From JALHST01 sp038316335 (GTDB lineage: Bacteria; Bacteroidota; Bacteroidia; Flavobacteriales; Flavobacteriaceae), in NCBI GenBank assembly GCA_038316335.1, contig JBBQAM010000004.1, positions 1 through 64,000 on the forward strand: DNA of 64,000 nt. The letters are read 5' to 3'. The notes below the pieces were generated by a model, which made no database searches, had not been told where the DNA came from, and was given only the letters and a program-made list of their open reading frames with translations. The position numbers were made by a program, and so were the translations under genes. Shown in pieces: positions 27,634 through 37,008 of the stretch (positions are counted from its first letter, which is position 1; every line of letters begins with the position of its first letter).

Positions 27634-28335
27634 ATGGTAAAAAAAGTAATGTTGTTGTTGCTAGTTCTTCAACTTATTGCCTGCGAAGAATTGCAACAAG
27701 TCGTTAACCAAGCACCTCAAGGAGGAATTAGCAATTATGAGATTGCAAACGGACTCAAGGAAGCCTTGCAATTGGGCATTGATAAGCAAGTAAGCAAGTT
27801 GACCCAGACCGATGGCTTTTTTAAGAACAGCTTGGTTAAAATTCTATTGCCCGAAGAATTACAAAAGGTTGACAAGACCCTCCGCGATATTGGGCTTGGT
27901 AGTTTAGCCGATGAAGGATTGAAAGTTTTAAACCGGGCAGCAGAAGACGCAGTGGGCGAGGCTACTCCTATCTTTGTATCCGCGATCACAGGGATGACAT
28001 TCGACGATGCCCGAAAAATTTTGCTGGGAGGAGATCAAGCCGCCACCCAGTATTTGGAGGGCAAGACAGCAACAAGCCTATATCAAAAATTTAGTCCCAT
28101 CATCACAAATTCCTTTAAGAAGGTACAAGCCGATGTCATCTGGAAAAATCTGATAACCAAATACAACAGCATTCCCATGACAAAAAAGGTAAATCCCGAC
28201 TTAACGGATTATGTTACCAAGGAAGCCTTACAAGGTGTGTACACCATGATCGGAGTGGAAGAAAAGGAAATTCGTTCGAACATTGCATCAAGAACAACTA
28301 TTTTATTGAAAAAGGTTTTTGGCCTACAGGATTGA
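27634..28335 (+). CDS. DUF4197 lipoprotein
   Basis: A 233-residue protein with lipobox LQLIACEE. The body matches DUF4197: GGISNYEIANGLKEALQLGI, LLPEELQKVDKTLRDIGLG, then FDDARKILLGGDQAATQYL. It is helical and periplasmic with unknown role. A TTG at 27610 would add eight residues before MVKKVMLLLL; the ATG at 27634 gives the better signal peptide. It follows purU by about 40 bp and may share its transcript. Confidence 0.9.
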   Translation: MVKKVMLLLLVLQLIACEELQQVVNQAPQGGISNYEIANGLKEALQLGIDKQVSKLTQTDGFFKNSLVKILLPEELQKVDKTLRDIGLGSLADEGLKVLNRAAEDAVGEATPIFVSAITGMTFDDARKILLGGDQAATQYLEGKTATSLYQKFSPIITNSFKKVQADVIWKNLITKYNSIPMTKKVNPDLTDYVTKEALQGVYTMIGVEEKEIRSNIASRTTILLKKVFGLQD

Positions 28336-28501
28336 TTTTGAAATAATTCTACGCTTTTTCTGCAATAAAAACCACATTGTTACGTTAAAAAATAAGGAAC
28401 GCAGATACGTTTATGAATTTTTGAAAACTACTCCTTTTAGTTGTAGGATCTCGAAAAATTAAAAATATTTGAGTTAGTATTTTTGAGTTAGTTAGTTAAT
28501 T

Positions 28502-28530
28502 AAAAACCGGTGGGAGCGCCGGTTTTTTTT
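28502..28530 (+). terminator. Intrinsic terminator
   Basis: AAAACCGGTG pairs with CGCCGGTTTT around a GGAG loop and runs into eight T. It lies about 170 bp after the DUF4197 gene. The 28336-28720 gap otherwise holds the presumed promoter of the AraC regulator, including a weak GGTAAACNNTTATC match at 28610. Confidence 0.85.
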
Positions 28531-28720
28531 GTACTATTCAGGGTTTGTTGCAGGCGTTATATTTTTTTAAAACTTCTAGTTATTTTTAAGCCCGCTGACC
28601 CTTTCAAAAGGTAAACTATTATCGGGAATTACTTAATTTAAGATTTTTTTAAGATTTGGCTTTTTTTTATTTTTTAATTTAAACCTAGCTAATTCGCTCA
28701 TCAATCATCAATCAATCACA

Positions 28721-30241
28721 ATGAGACACCAAGTAATTTTCCTGTTACTTTTATTTTCCAATGTTTTCTATAGTAACGCGATCAAATCAATAAATTACCA
28801 AGATGATTTGATGAACAAATCCGATTTCAAGGCCGAAGCGGTTTTGGCGGAGGCAGATAAATTATTTCATGCTCAATACTTTTCAAAAGCCCTTGAAAAA
28901 TATAGATTAATCATAGACAGCCCTGGAGTAGAACAGGTTCATGTACTAAAAAATATGTCATTGAGCCATGCGGCTTTGAATGATCCAAAAGCATCTGTAA
29001 AATATATCAAGAAGTACCTTTTAAAGGAATTCAATACATCATTTATAGGCCATGACGGTTTTTCAAAGATCAAGAATTCGGCAGAGTTCAGGGAGCTAGT
29101 TGAAAAATATACACCGAAAATAACCATTTGGTCCTTTTTATATCTTTATGTTGCCTTAATAGGATTTTATATTGCGGTCGTGATAAATTTCAACAGAAAA
29201 ATCGATACGGCGGCGAAAATCCTTATCAGTGGGTTCATCTTCATCCATTCTTTTTTTATTCTTCACATCTGTCTTAATATTACGAACTATCAATTTGAAT
29301 TTCCTCATTCCTATCTAATGTCGACCGCTTTTTCCTTTCTCTACGGCCCATTACTTTATTTTTACTTCAAAAGAATTTCAGAGCAATACCGATTTAAGAA
29401 GTCAGACTTGTGGCACCTTGCACCTACCATCCTGTTCTTAATTTATATAATCCCTATTTATGCCTTACCCGCCCATGATAAACTGACCATTATGCTAGAA
29501 CAGCTAAACAATGGCCTAGGACCATCTTATTCAAGGCATTTGACAATAATTGTCCTCCTCAAATTGATTTCTTTAATGATCTATGGGTATTTTATTAGAA
29601 AAGTGTATTTAAAATCTAAAAACAACGGGGAAATAAGCAGCCCGAATAAATCCTGGCAAAAAAATATTTTTCAATTACACGTATTTTATATCGTTACGTA
29701 TGCGATTTACGGCATCTTGATTGCCAACCAAATTTCATTTGGGTTCTTCTATCACACGCCCATCGTATTTATGGCCCTAATGGTATTGTATGTAGGTTAT
29801 TCTGCAAATGTACAGCCTTTGGTCTTTAGCGGTGTTTATGCCATTGACAATCGCCTTTTCTACAAATATGAAAAATCGGGGCTTACCAAAAGTCTATCTA
29901 AAGAATTGATGGAACAAATAATCTGGCTTTTCGATACCGAAAAAATATATAAGGAAAGTGATATTAGCCTTGAACTCTTAGCAGATAAATTGAATACAAC
30001 GAGACATAATGCCTCACAGGTTATCAATGAACATTTTAAGGTAAGTTTTTACGAGCTTGTCAATAAATATCGAATCCAAGAAGCAAAGGAAATTCTTAAC
30101 CAAGATTCCCAAAAAAACCTGAATATTATCGATGTTGCCTATGAAGTAGGCTACAACAACAAGGTCACTTTTAACAAGGCCTTCAAAAAAGACACCAATC
30201 TGACTCCAAGTGAATATCAAAAGCTATCGATCATTACCTAA
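28721..30241 (+). CDS. Membrane-bound AraC-family regulator
   Basis: A 506-residue protein. A signal-like N-terminus precedes a periplasmic helical domain (about 35-135) with TPR-like pairs (AEADKLFHAQYFSKALEKYR). Six or seven hydrophobic segments (about 137-370) follow, and a C-terminal AraC helix-turn-helix pair (about 400-506) has LADKLNTTRHNASQVINEHF and IIDVAYEVGYNNKVTFNKAFKKDTNLTPSEY. This is the one-component membrane regulator design that Bacteroidota often keep beside SusC genes. It lies 22 bp upstream of the first copy of a repeated box that recurs before susC, so it is the prime candidate to bind that box. Confidence 0.88.
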   Translation: MRHQVIFLLLLFSNVFYSNAIKSINYQDDLMNKSDFKAEAVLAEADKLFHAQYFSKALEKYRLIIDSPGVEQVHVLKNMSLSHAALNDPKASVKYIKKYLLKEFNTSFIGHDGFSKIKNSAEFRELVEKYTPKITIWSFLYLYVALIGFYIAVVINFNRKIDTAAKILISGFIFIHSFFILHICLNITNYQFEFPHSYLMSTAFSFLYGPLLYFYFKRISEQYRFKKSDLWHLAPTILFLIYIIPIYALPAHDKLTIMLEQLNNGLGPSYSRHLTIIVLLKLISLMIYGYFIRKVYLKSKNNGEISSPNKSWQKNIFQLHVFYIVTYAIYGILIANQISFGFFYHTPIVFMALMVLYVGYSANVQPLVFSGVYAIDNRLFYKYEKSGLTKSLSKELMEQIIWLFDTEKIYKESDISLELLADKLNTTRHNASQVINEHFKVSFYELVNKYRIQEAKEILNQDSQKNLNIIDVAYEVGYNNKVTFNKAFKKDTNLTPSEYQKLSIIT

Positions 30242-30263
30242 AGGTAAATAGTTCGTAAGTTTT

Positions 30264-30324
30264 TATCGGTCAAGTAAACGTTGATAAGCATTTCCCTTCA
30301 AACGGCCAAGAGCATGTTATTTTG
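30264..30324 (+). promoter_or_regulatory. Repeated box, copy 1, with promoter
   Basis: A 33-bp box (30264-30296) with core AAGTAAACGTTGAT, preceded by TCGG and ending in TTTCCC. A TTATTTTG element (30317-30324) ends exactly 28 nt after the box. The same layout occurs at 30644 and 36943. It should drive the RNA at about 30330. Confidence 0.6.
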
Positions 30325-30329
30325 AATGA

Positions 30330-30458
30330 CACCCCTTAAATGTAAAGCAGCTCTGAAGAAGTACCTCAACTGGAAATCTACCTTCATAGTTTAGAGTATC
30401 GTTTGTATTAGTCATCGAACCTATTCAGGGCTGCCCTTTACATAATTTCTTTTTTCGT
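30330..30458 (+). ncRNA. Candidate small RNA, copy 1 of SusC-leader-like fold
   Basis: A predicted transcript whose 104-nt core (30340-30443) is closed by a stem: ATGTAAAG and CAGCTCTGA pair with CTTTACAT and TCAGGGCTG, with two unpaired C between the two helices. A T-rich tract follows. The fold and its position after the promoter box match those of the susC leader and of the copy at 37017. A 22-codon frame at 30326 would begin before the expected transcription start and is not conserved in frame in copy 3, so an RNA is more likely than a peptide. Ends are estimates. Confidence 0.5.
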
Positions 30459-30643
30459 AATTAATTACAATATCACTTTCCTAGTGTCTTACACCGATCA
30501 AGGCAGGACGCCGTTCTTCTTTTATTCATATCCTACTATGGGATTGGCCTATCGACTAAGCACGGGAAGAAAAATAATTTGATACGCTCCTAATTAAGTC
30601 CTGATTACTCCTCTGAGCCAAGCGTAAAATAAAGGTAACTATT
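30459..30643. other. AT-rich spacer between RNA copy 1 and the susC promoter box
   Basis: About 185 bp with no reading frame of note and no other repeat that I can see. With the flanking regulatory elements it makes up the 630-bp gap between the AraC gene and susC. Confidence 0.4.
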
Positions 30644-30704
30644 TGTCGGTAAGGTAAACGTTTATCAGTATTTCCCAAAATTTTGTTAAGAGGGTGTTTC
30701 TTTG
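30644..30704 (+). promoter_or_regulatory. Repeated box, copy 2: susC promoter
   Basis: A 33-bp box (30644-30676) with core AGGTAAACGTTTAT, preceded by TCGG and ending in TTTCCC. The element TTTCTTTG (30697-30704) ends 28 nt after the box, as in the other copies. Transcription should begin near 30710 and give susC a leader of about 160 nt. The TAAACGTTTA core is a perfect palindrome in this copy. Confidence 0.65.
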
Positions 30705-30727
30705 ACCTCAATGACTAATTACTGAGA

Positions 30728-30830
30728 TAACGGCTCTAGGACGAATAGTCCTGAAATTAAAATCAAAGATATTTCCTATCCATCGGGTGCATGATTTAGA
30801 ATTTTATTTCAAATTTTCCTAGGTCTGTTA
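30728..30830 (+). ncRNA. Structured susC leader, copy 2 of the repeated RNA fold
   Basis: TAACGGCTCTAGG (30728-30740) pairs with CCTAGGTCTGTTA (30818-30830) at 12 of 13 positions, counting two G-U pairs. It closes a 103-nt domain that starts about 18 nt into the predicted susC mRNA and ends 42 nt before the start codon. An inner hairpin AGGAC/GTCCT is also present. Length and position match the two stand-alone copies (102 and 104 nt). It may be a regulatory leader; the ligand or partner is unknown. Confidence 0.5.
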
Positions 30831-30872
30831 ATTGAATGGTTTACTCATAACTAACTCATTAAATTTCTTCAT

Positions 30873-33800
30873 ATGAAAAAAAAATGTATTTGGATGATTA
30901 TGCTTCTCATTGGAGTATCGTGGGCATATTCACAAGAAAAAACAGTCACGGGAACGATAACCGCCGAAGACCAAATCGCCCTTCCTGGTGTCAATATTTT
31001 GGTAAAAGGAACGACAAGGGGCGTACAATCTGATTTTGATGGTAATTATAGCATTTCAGTCGCGGAAGGTCAGGTCCTTGTTTTCTCCTATCTAGGACAG
31101 AAGACTGTTGAAATTACGGTAGGATCCAAAAATGTCATCAATCTTCAAATGGAAGAGGATGCACAGGCCCTAGAAGAAGTAGTGGTGACGGCACAAGGCA
31201 TTGTTCGTGAGAAAAGGTCTCTGGGCTATGCGGTCACTACCGTCGAATCTGATCAGGTAGAATCAAGACCAGAAGCCGATGTCGCCAGAATATTGAGTGG
31301 CAAGGTCGCCGGGGTCAATATAACCGCGAATAATGGCCTCTCAGGATCTGGAACAAACATTATTATTCGAGGGTATTCTTCGGCCACTCAATCGAATCAA
31401 CCCTTGTTCATCGTCGACGGCGTTCCCTTCGATTCGGGCACCAACACCCAGTCTAATTTTCTGGACGGAAACACAGAATCAAGCAGATTCCTTGACATCG
31501 ATCCCAACACCATCGAAAGTGTAAATGTACTTAAGGGGTTGAGTGCTACCGTACTTTATGGAAACAGAGGTCGCAACGGGGTCATTCTCATAACGACAAA
31601 AAATTCGGAATCAGGGGAAGCCTCAAATAAAACAGAAGTTACCGTGAATCAATCGGTATTTCTTTCAAAAGCGGTACTTCCCAAGTATCAAGACAATTAT
31701 GGGGGTGGTTTTCATCAAGGTTTCGGGTTCTTTTTCAGTAACTGGGGACCGAGATTCGACAGGACAGATGATGATGGTATAGCCGTTGCAGGACAATATA
31801 CTGGAAATGGTCCTAACGGTGTGGCCTTATTACGACATCCTTTTAATTATATAGCCGACCCAACGCTCATTGCAGGGTATGAAGACCTTTTAAATGTACC
31901 GTATGAATATAAACCATATAACGGGGTAGAGGAATTCTTTAGAACAGGGTATGTCTATAGTACATCGATCAACGTTCGGGGTGGTTCGGAAAAAGTGAAT
32001 TTCAATGCCAATTATGGTCGTACCGAAGATGCTGGGGTAACCCCGGGAAACAATTTGCTAAGAAACAATTTTAGCATCGGTGGTAGTGCCCAGCTTTCGA
32101 ACAAATTAACGGCGTCTGGGGTGTTCAATTTTATACGAACCGGTTACAAATCACCACCAAATGCAGTTAGTACCGGCAGTGGCGCCGCATTTCAGGGTTC
32201 CGCTATTTTTGGAGACGTCCTTTATACCCCTAGGAGTGTTGATTTAACCAACATTCCGTTTCAAGCCGCTGATGGTAGGAGCCTCTATTACCGGTCGGGC
32301 AATGACATCCAGAATCCTTATTGGACCGTGGCGAATTCAAAGACAAGTCAAAATACGGATCGATTCCTAGGTTCTATGTCGTTGGGCTATGATTTCAACG
32401 AGTGGCTAAATTTGACGTATAGGGTAGGGCTTGACACCTATACCGAGCTGAATTCATATGGTCAAAATAAAGGGGGCGTCACAGGACCGTCCTTGGGAAT
32501 CCTAAGGACTTCGGCTGTTCGAAATTCTATTTTGAACCATGACTTGATACTGAGCGCGGACAAGAACTTAACCGAAGACCTAAATTTAAAAGTTACCCTA
32601 GGTGCAAACAGCAGGAGAGATGTTTATTCTCAAGACGGCCTTGAAAGTACGGGTCAACTTGTCTTTGGGGTTTTGGAACATTATAATTTTACCACTCCTT
32701 CCTCGATAAATTCATTTTCAACCCTCAATATGGCCCAAAACTTTGAGGAAAACCTAGTTGGCCTGTATCTGGACGCTACCTTGGGCTATAAGGACTACAT
32801 ATATCTCAATATGGTGGGCAGGAACGACTGGTCGTCTACCTTGGAAAGGGAAAACAATTCACTTTTCTATCCAGGTGCTAGTATATCTTTTGTGCCTACA
32901 GCGGCTTTCAAAAGTATGCAGAGTAATGCTATCAACTACGTGAAACTACGTTTCGGATATGGTTCTTCGGCAGGATTCCCCACACCTTTCAACACCCGTG
33001 ATGTATTAACCTTAGGTGCTCGAAATCTTATTGATAGCAATGGGAATGTTGTTTCGGGAAATACCGTTTCAGACGCGCTTGGTAATAGGAATCTGGTGCC
33101 TGAAAAAGTCGAGGAATTGGAGGTTGGTATAGATACACGGTTATTCAATCGATTAAATTTGAACGTGAGTCTCTATAATAAAACTACGAGCGACTTGATT
33201 ACCAATCGCACCCTTGATAGCTCAACCGGATTTCTAAGTACGTTCGTAAATATTGGTGAAATTCAATCACAAGGGGTAGAGATCGACTATGATCTGACAA
33301 TTTTACGAGGTGGTGGGGACCGATTTGGGCTAAACATAGCAGGTAATTTCACAGCCAATGAAACCATCGTTACCGATCTTGCCGATGGTACCAATAACAT
33401 CCTTCTTACCGATGCCGTTTCTGGAGAGGCGGCAAATTATGCTGTCAAAGGGAGGCCATTTGGTGTTTTCCTAGGAACGACTTTCTTGAGGGATACCAAT
33501 GGTGATCGCGTAGTAGGTGGCAATGGTTTATATCTGGTTGATAATAATATAACCGAAATTGGCGATCCCAATCCAGATTGGACTACAGGGTTCATCCCGA
33601 CGCTTACCTACAAAGGATTGACCCTATCGGCCAACCTGCAGTATCGCCATGGAGGAGATATCTACTCGGTTACGGCAGGAGCATTAATTGGGCGTGGCAC
33701 GGTAGATCCCGATAATCCAATTGATCGGGAATCAAACTATGTACTTCCCGGTGTGAAGGCCGATGGCACTCCCAATGATGTTGCCATTAGTTCGACAGAA

Positions 33801-34109
33801 TTTGGTTTTAACACTTTTTATGGGGGAGACATCAATGAACTGGGTGTTTTTGACGGTTCGACCATACGAATTCAAGAGGCATCATTGGGCTATAGCATAC
33901 CCAAGGAACTCTTGAAGAATACACCTTTTGGCAGCATGTCATTCACACTTTCCGGAACCAATTTATGGTTCAAGGCCGTAAATTTTGAAAGTACGCTTAA
34001 TTATGACACCAATGCCTCAAGTACAGGCGTGGGTAATGGCCAAGGAATCGATTTTATTACCGGGCCATCTACCAGACGCTATGGATTTACCTTTCGGGCC
34101 TCTTTCTAG
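30873..34109 (+). CDS. SusC/RagA-family TonB-dependent outer-membrane transporter
   Basis: A 1078-residue protein. After the signal peptide (to about SQEK) comes a carboxypeptidase-like domain (TVTGTITAEDQIALPGVNILVKG), then the TonB box/plug (ALEEVVVTAQGI, GKVAGVNI, IIIRGYSS, PLFIVDGVPFD) and a long beta-barrel ending in RRYGFTFRASF. It imports a nutrient across the outer membrane together with the SusD lipoprotein encoded 26 bp downstream. No glycosidase, sulfatase or peptidase is encoded beside it, so the substrate is open; peptides or another small nutrient are as likely as a glycan. Confidence 0.95.
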   Translation: MKKKCIWMIMLLIGVSWAYSQEKTVTGTITAEDQIALPGVNILVKGTTRGVQSDFDGNYSISVAEGQVLVFSYLGQKTVEITVGSKNVINLQMEEDAQALEEVVVTAQGIVREKRSLGYAVTTVESDQVESRPEADVARILSGKVAGVNITANNGLSGSGTNIIIRGYSSATQSNQPLFIVDGVPFDSGTNTQSNFLDGNTESSRFLDIDPNTIESVNVLKGLSATVLYGNRGRNGVILITTKNSESGEASNKTEVTVNQSVFLSKAVLPKYQDNYGGGFHQGFGFFFSNWGPRFDRTDDDGIAVAGQYTGNGPNGVALLRHPFNYIADPTLIAGYEDLLNVPYEYKPYNGVEEFFRTGYVYSTSINVRGGSEKVNFNANYGRTEDAGVTPGNNLLRNNFSIGGSAQLSNKLTASGVFNFIRTGYKSPPNAVSTGSGAAFQGSAIFGDVLYTPRSVDLTNIPFQAADGRSLYYRSGNDIQNPYWTVANSKTSQNTDRFLGSMSLGYDFNEWLNLTYRVGLDTYTELNSYGQNKGGVTGPSLGILRTSAVRNSILNHDLILSADKNLTEDLNLKVTLGANSRRDVYSQDGLESTGQLVFGVLEHYNFTTPSSINSFSTLNMAQNFEENLVGLYLDATLGYKDYIYLNMVGRNDWSSTLERENNSLFYPGASISFVPTAAFKSMQSNAINYVKLRFGYGSSAGFPTPFNTRDVLTLGARNLIDSNGNVVSGNTVSDALGNRNLVPEKVEELEVGIDTRLFNRLNLNVSLYNKTTSDLITNRTLDSSTGFLSTFVNIGEIQSQGVEIDYDLTILRGGGDRFGLNIAGNFTANETIVTDLADGTNNILLTDAVSGEAANYAVKGRPFGVFLGTTFLRDTNGDRVVGGNGLYLVDNNITEIGDPNPDWTTGFIPTLTYKGLTLSANLQYRHGGDIYSVTAGALIGRGTVDPDNPIDRESNYVLPGVKADGTPNDVAISSTEFGFNTFYGGDINELGVFDGSTIRIQEASLGYSIPKELLKNTPFGSMSFTLSGTNLWFKAVNFESTLNYDTNASSTGVGNGQGIDFITGPSTRRYGFTFRASF

Positions 34110-34135
34110 AATTCAAGAAATAAAAATATGATATT

Positions 34136-35857
34136 ATGAAAAAAGTTTTCACGATTACCGGTTTATTAATAACCGCCTCATCACTTTTACTTTTAATGGG
34201 ATGCGATACGGTCGAACTTGCCGTAGTGCCTAGTCCCAACGCTTTGAACCCTTCCCAAGCCAGCGTGGATTTCTTTCTCAACCAGATTCAACAACAGGTA
34301 GCGGAAATTCATTCGGGAGAGGAAGATCGGAATGAGGATGGTCTAAGCCAATTTGGGATGCAACCAGTACGAATGTTGAACGGCGGGGGGCCTACCTATA
34401 GGGAATTGAATGACCCAACTGATTTTGACCGGGTATGGGACAATGTGTATGCCCGTATGTTGATCGATATACGCACTATGAATCCTATTGCCGAGAGTGC
34501 CGGACAATATACCCACATAGCCATTGGGCAAATTCTTGAGGCATATGTAATGATGAGCATGGTCGACTTTTTTGGTGATATCCCATACTCCGAAGCAGCA
34601 AAGGGCGGGGAAGGTATCTTAAATCCCAAAGTTGATTCTGGTGCCTCTATCTACAAAGCATTAGACCAATTATTGGTCACGGCCATCGACAATCTCGACA
34701 AAGAGGAGCTCGTGCTTCCAACGAACGACCTATTTTATAATGGTGATGAAAGTAAGTGGAAAAAAGCGGCCAATACCATGCGGCTAAAGCTCTATTTGCA
34801 AACACGATTGGCCAATGAGGAAGGATTTGGATCCGCTACCTCTACCTCGGTAATCAATGAATTGATAGCTGGCAATCAATTGATTCTTGATACAGCTGAC
34901 GACCTTCAGTTTCAATGGTCGACCAGTAATGCCGCCCCAGATAGTCGGCACCCTTTTTTCGCCGCCAATTTTGATGGGGCAGGCCCAAGCTCTGATTTTT
35001 ATATGTGCAACTACTATATGGATCTACTAGCCAATCAATATAATGACGCAGATCCAAGGATTCGCTATTACTTCTATCGTCAGGTAGGCGATTTTAGTGG
35101 TGCCGACGTAGTTACCAAAGAATGCGTCACCGAGATTTCAGAACCAACATGGTGGGCAGGTTTTAATACGTATTGCCTAGTGCCGAACATAAATGGTTTC
35201 GACGGCCTTTGGGGCCGCAATCATCTTGACAATGACGGAATCCCGCCAGACGCTGCGTACAGGACCGTTTTTGGAGTGTATCCCGTAGGCGGGCCTTTTG
35301 ACGATGATTCATTTCGAAATGTCGCGGGATCAGCGGCAGTAAGCGAGGGCTTGGCCGGTGCTGGGATTTCACCAATAATGATGTCATCCTATACCTATTT
35401 TATGTTGGCAGAAGCGGCGCTTACCTTAGGAACAACAGGAAATGCTAGATCCTACCTGGAAAACGGAATCCGCGAATCAATCAAGAAGGTAATGTCTTTC
35501 GGCGCGCCATTGGCCGCAGGATCCGGCTTTGAACCGACCGTGACCGCTATTGACAATCATATCGCAAACATTCTGAGCGTGTATGATGCCGGATCGAATA
35601 CCGATAAGTTGCGGATAATCGTAGAGCAATATTTTATCGCGCTCTGGGGCAATGGTATTGAGGCCTATAATACGTACAGAAGAACCGGCCAACCCGACAA
35701 TCTCGAACCTGGCTTTTTCCTTTCGGACTCAGGCCCGTTCCTTAGGTCGAACTGGTATTCCCAGACCGCTGCTGACAATAACATTAATATCGTACAAAAA
35801 GCAGCTCCCGATACTCCCGTTTTTTGGGATACCAATGCCCCCGGGTTTGTTAATTGA
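34136..35857 (+). CDS. SusD/RagB-family nutrient-binding lipoprotein (SusD-like 2 type)
   Basis: A 573-residue surface lipoprotein with lipobox LLLMGCDT. The helical TPR-type core is seen in AIGQILEAYVMMSMVDFFGDIPYSEA, then WKKAANTMRLKLYLQTRLAN and SSYTYFMLAEAALTLG, with IVEQYFIALWGNGIEAYNTYRRTG near the end. These blocks fit the SusD-like 2 subgroup that pairs with SusC proteins of this type. It caps the transporter and binds its substrate at the cell surface. Confidence 0.93.
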   Translation: MKKVFTITGLLITASSLLLLMGCDTVELAVVPSPNALNPSQASVDFFLNQIQQQVAEIHSGEEDRNEDGLSQFGMQPVRMLNGGGPTYRELNDPTDFDRVWDNVYARMLIDIRTMNPIAESAGQYTHIAIGQILEAYVMMSMVDFFGDIPYSEAAKGGEGILNPKVDSGASIYKALDQLLVTAIDNLDKEELVLPTNDLFYNGDESKWKKAANTMRLKLYLQTRLANEEGFGSATSTSVINELIAGNQLILDTADDLQFQWSTSNAAPDSRHPFFAANFDGAGPSSDFYMCNYYMDLLANQYNDADPRIRYYFYRQVGDFSGADVVTKECVTEISEPTWWAGFNTYCLVPNINGFDGLWGRNHLDNDGIPPDAAYRTVFGVYPVGGPFDDDSFRNVAGSAAVSEGLAGAGISPIMMSSYTYFMLAEAALTLGTTGNARSYLENGIRESIKKVMSFGAPLAAGSGFEPTVTAIDNHIANILSVYDAGSNTDKLRIIVEQYFIALWGNGIEAYNTYRRTGQPDNLEPGFFLSDSGPFLRSNWYSQTAADNNINIVQKAAPDTPVFWDTNAPGFVN

Positions 35858-35880
35858 AATAACCTTTAAAAAATGATACA

Positions 35881-36687
35881 ATGAAAATAAGAATTAATTC
35901 AATAGTAAGCCTACTGCTAATAGCTAGTACTTTTGTTGGCTGTGAGGATGAAAGCAAAAACCCGTTGAATCTGCTTGAGGCAGATACCAGCAAAGCCCCA
36001 TATGTTCGAATCATTGTAGACGAAACAGTAGTTGCTGCGGGAGATATCGCCACAAGTTCCTTCAATGGTAAGGTCGATGCCCTTGACAAGAATGTTGCTT
36101 CATGGGAACTGAGTGTTACCCGGGAATCGGGTGGGGTATCAAGCGATACGATTCCCTTGATCACCTTGACAAGTTTCCCAAATGAAATTTCGATTCCCTA
36201 TACTGATATTGCAACTGCCCTGGGAATCAGCATTGACGAAATCTCCGGTGGCGATTTTATACGCTTTTTGGGGAAATCTGTGGGAACCGATGGTTCTGTT
36301 TTTGAATTCGATAATTTCACCGGTAGTATCACTGGCCAAATAGAGCAGCGCCAAGCCTATAATTTTATTGTCCTGGTAAAATGCTCTCCGATTACCGATG
36401 CAACAATAACGGGGAATTGGATCGTCGAAATGCAAGACGTATATGGCGATGGTTGGGATGGTGCCTTCCTTACTTTTGAAATTGATGGTGTCAGCACCAA
36501 TTATACGGTTTCAGCAGGAGCGGGATCAGCCGCAACGCATGTCATCGAAGTGCCTGCAGGAACTTCTCAATTGGTAATATCCTATACAAGTGGGGCGTAC
36601 GAAGAAGAACATACGTTTACCATCGAAACACCCGATGGGGATGTGAGGGGACCTTTCGGTCCAAATCCGGCACCGTGTATTAATTAG
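35881..36687 (+). CDS. SusCD-associated surface lipoprotein
   Basis: A 268-residue lipoprotein (lipobox STFVGCED) that closes the SusCD operon, 23 bp after susD. The N-terminal half is beta-rich and not recognised. From about residue 175 there is a small domain with WIVEMQDVYGDGWDGAFLTFEIDG, an Asp/Gly-rich motif found in many exported Bacteroidota proteins that may bind calcium. By position it is the third, substrate-specific binding lipoprotein usual in such loci, but this is inference. Confidence 0.8.
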   Translation: MKIRINSIVSLLLIASTFVGCEDESKNPLNLLEADTSKAPYVRIIVDETVVAAGDIATSSFNGKVDALDKNVASWELSVTRESGGVSSDTIPLITLTSFPNEISIPYTDIATALGISIDEISGGDFIRFLGKSVGTDGSVFEFDNFTGSITGQIEQRQAYNFIVLVKCSPITDATITGNWIVEMQDVYGDGWDGAFLTFEIDGVSTNYTVSAGAGSAATHVIEVPAGTSQLVISYTSGAYEEEHTFTIETPDGDVRGPFGPNPAPCIN

Positions 36688-36942
36688 TTGGATGGGCATG
36701 AATATACTTAAAACCCACGCATCGCAAGATGGGCAATTGGTAACAAGGCCATAAAAGGGGTATTTAAAAAGCGAAGGGCAAACACCCATAGCGGTTGAAA
36801 GGAGTCTTACACGGTATTGCCAAAAGAGATATGAAGAAGGGTACCGAAGGCTTCATTTCAACCTTGTAGGTACGTAAAGTGCGAAGTAGCCGAAGTACAA
36901 AAACTATTTTTCAATGTGAATCGTAAATCTTAAGTAAGCATA
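36688..36942. other. Intergenic region after the SusCD operon
   Basis: About 250 bp of the 530-bp gap before the next gene. I see no gene or clear terminator here; the remainder of the gap holds repeat copy 3, its RNA and a strong terminator. Confidence 0.4.
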
Positions 36943-37003
36943 CATCGGAAAAGTAAATGTTTATAGGCAGTTCCCGATTTTACAATACAATTCGATTAAT
37001 TTG
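36943..37003 (+). promoter_or_regulatory. Repeated box, copy 3, with promoter
   Basis: A 33-bp box (36943-36975) with core AAGTAAATGTTTAT, preceded by TCGG and ending in TTCCC. The element TTAATTTG (36996-37003) ends 28 nt after the box. It should drive the RNA at about 37009. Confidence 0.6.
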
Positions 37004-37008
37004 GGTAA

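Noticed and set aside
30326..30394. 22-codon peptide in RNA copy 1
   Set aside because: Its ATG lies before the expected transcription start, and the conserved GTAAAGCAGC block falls in another frame in copy 3 (26-codon frame at 37011).
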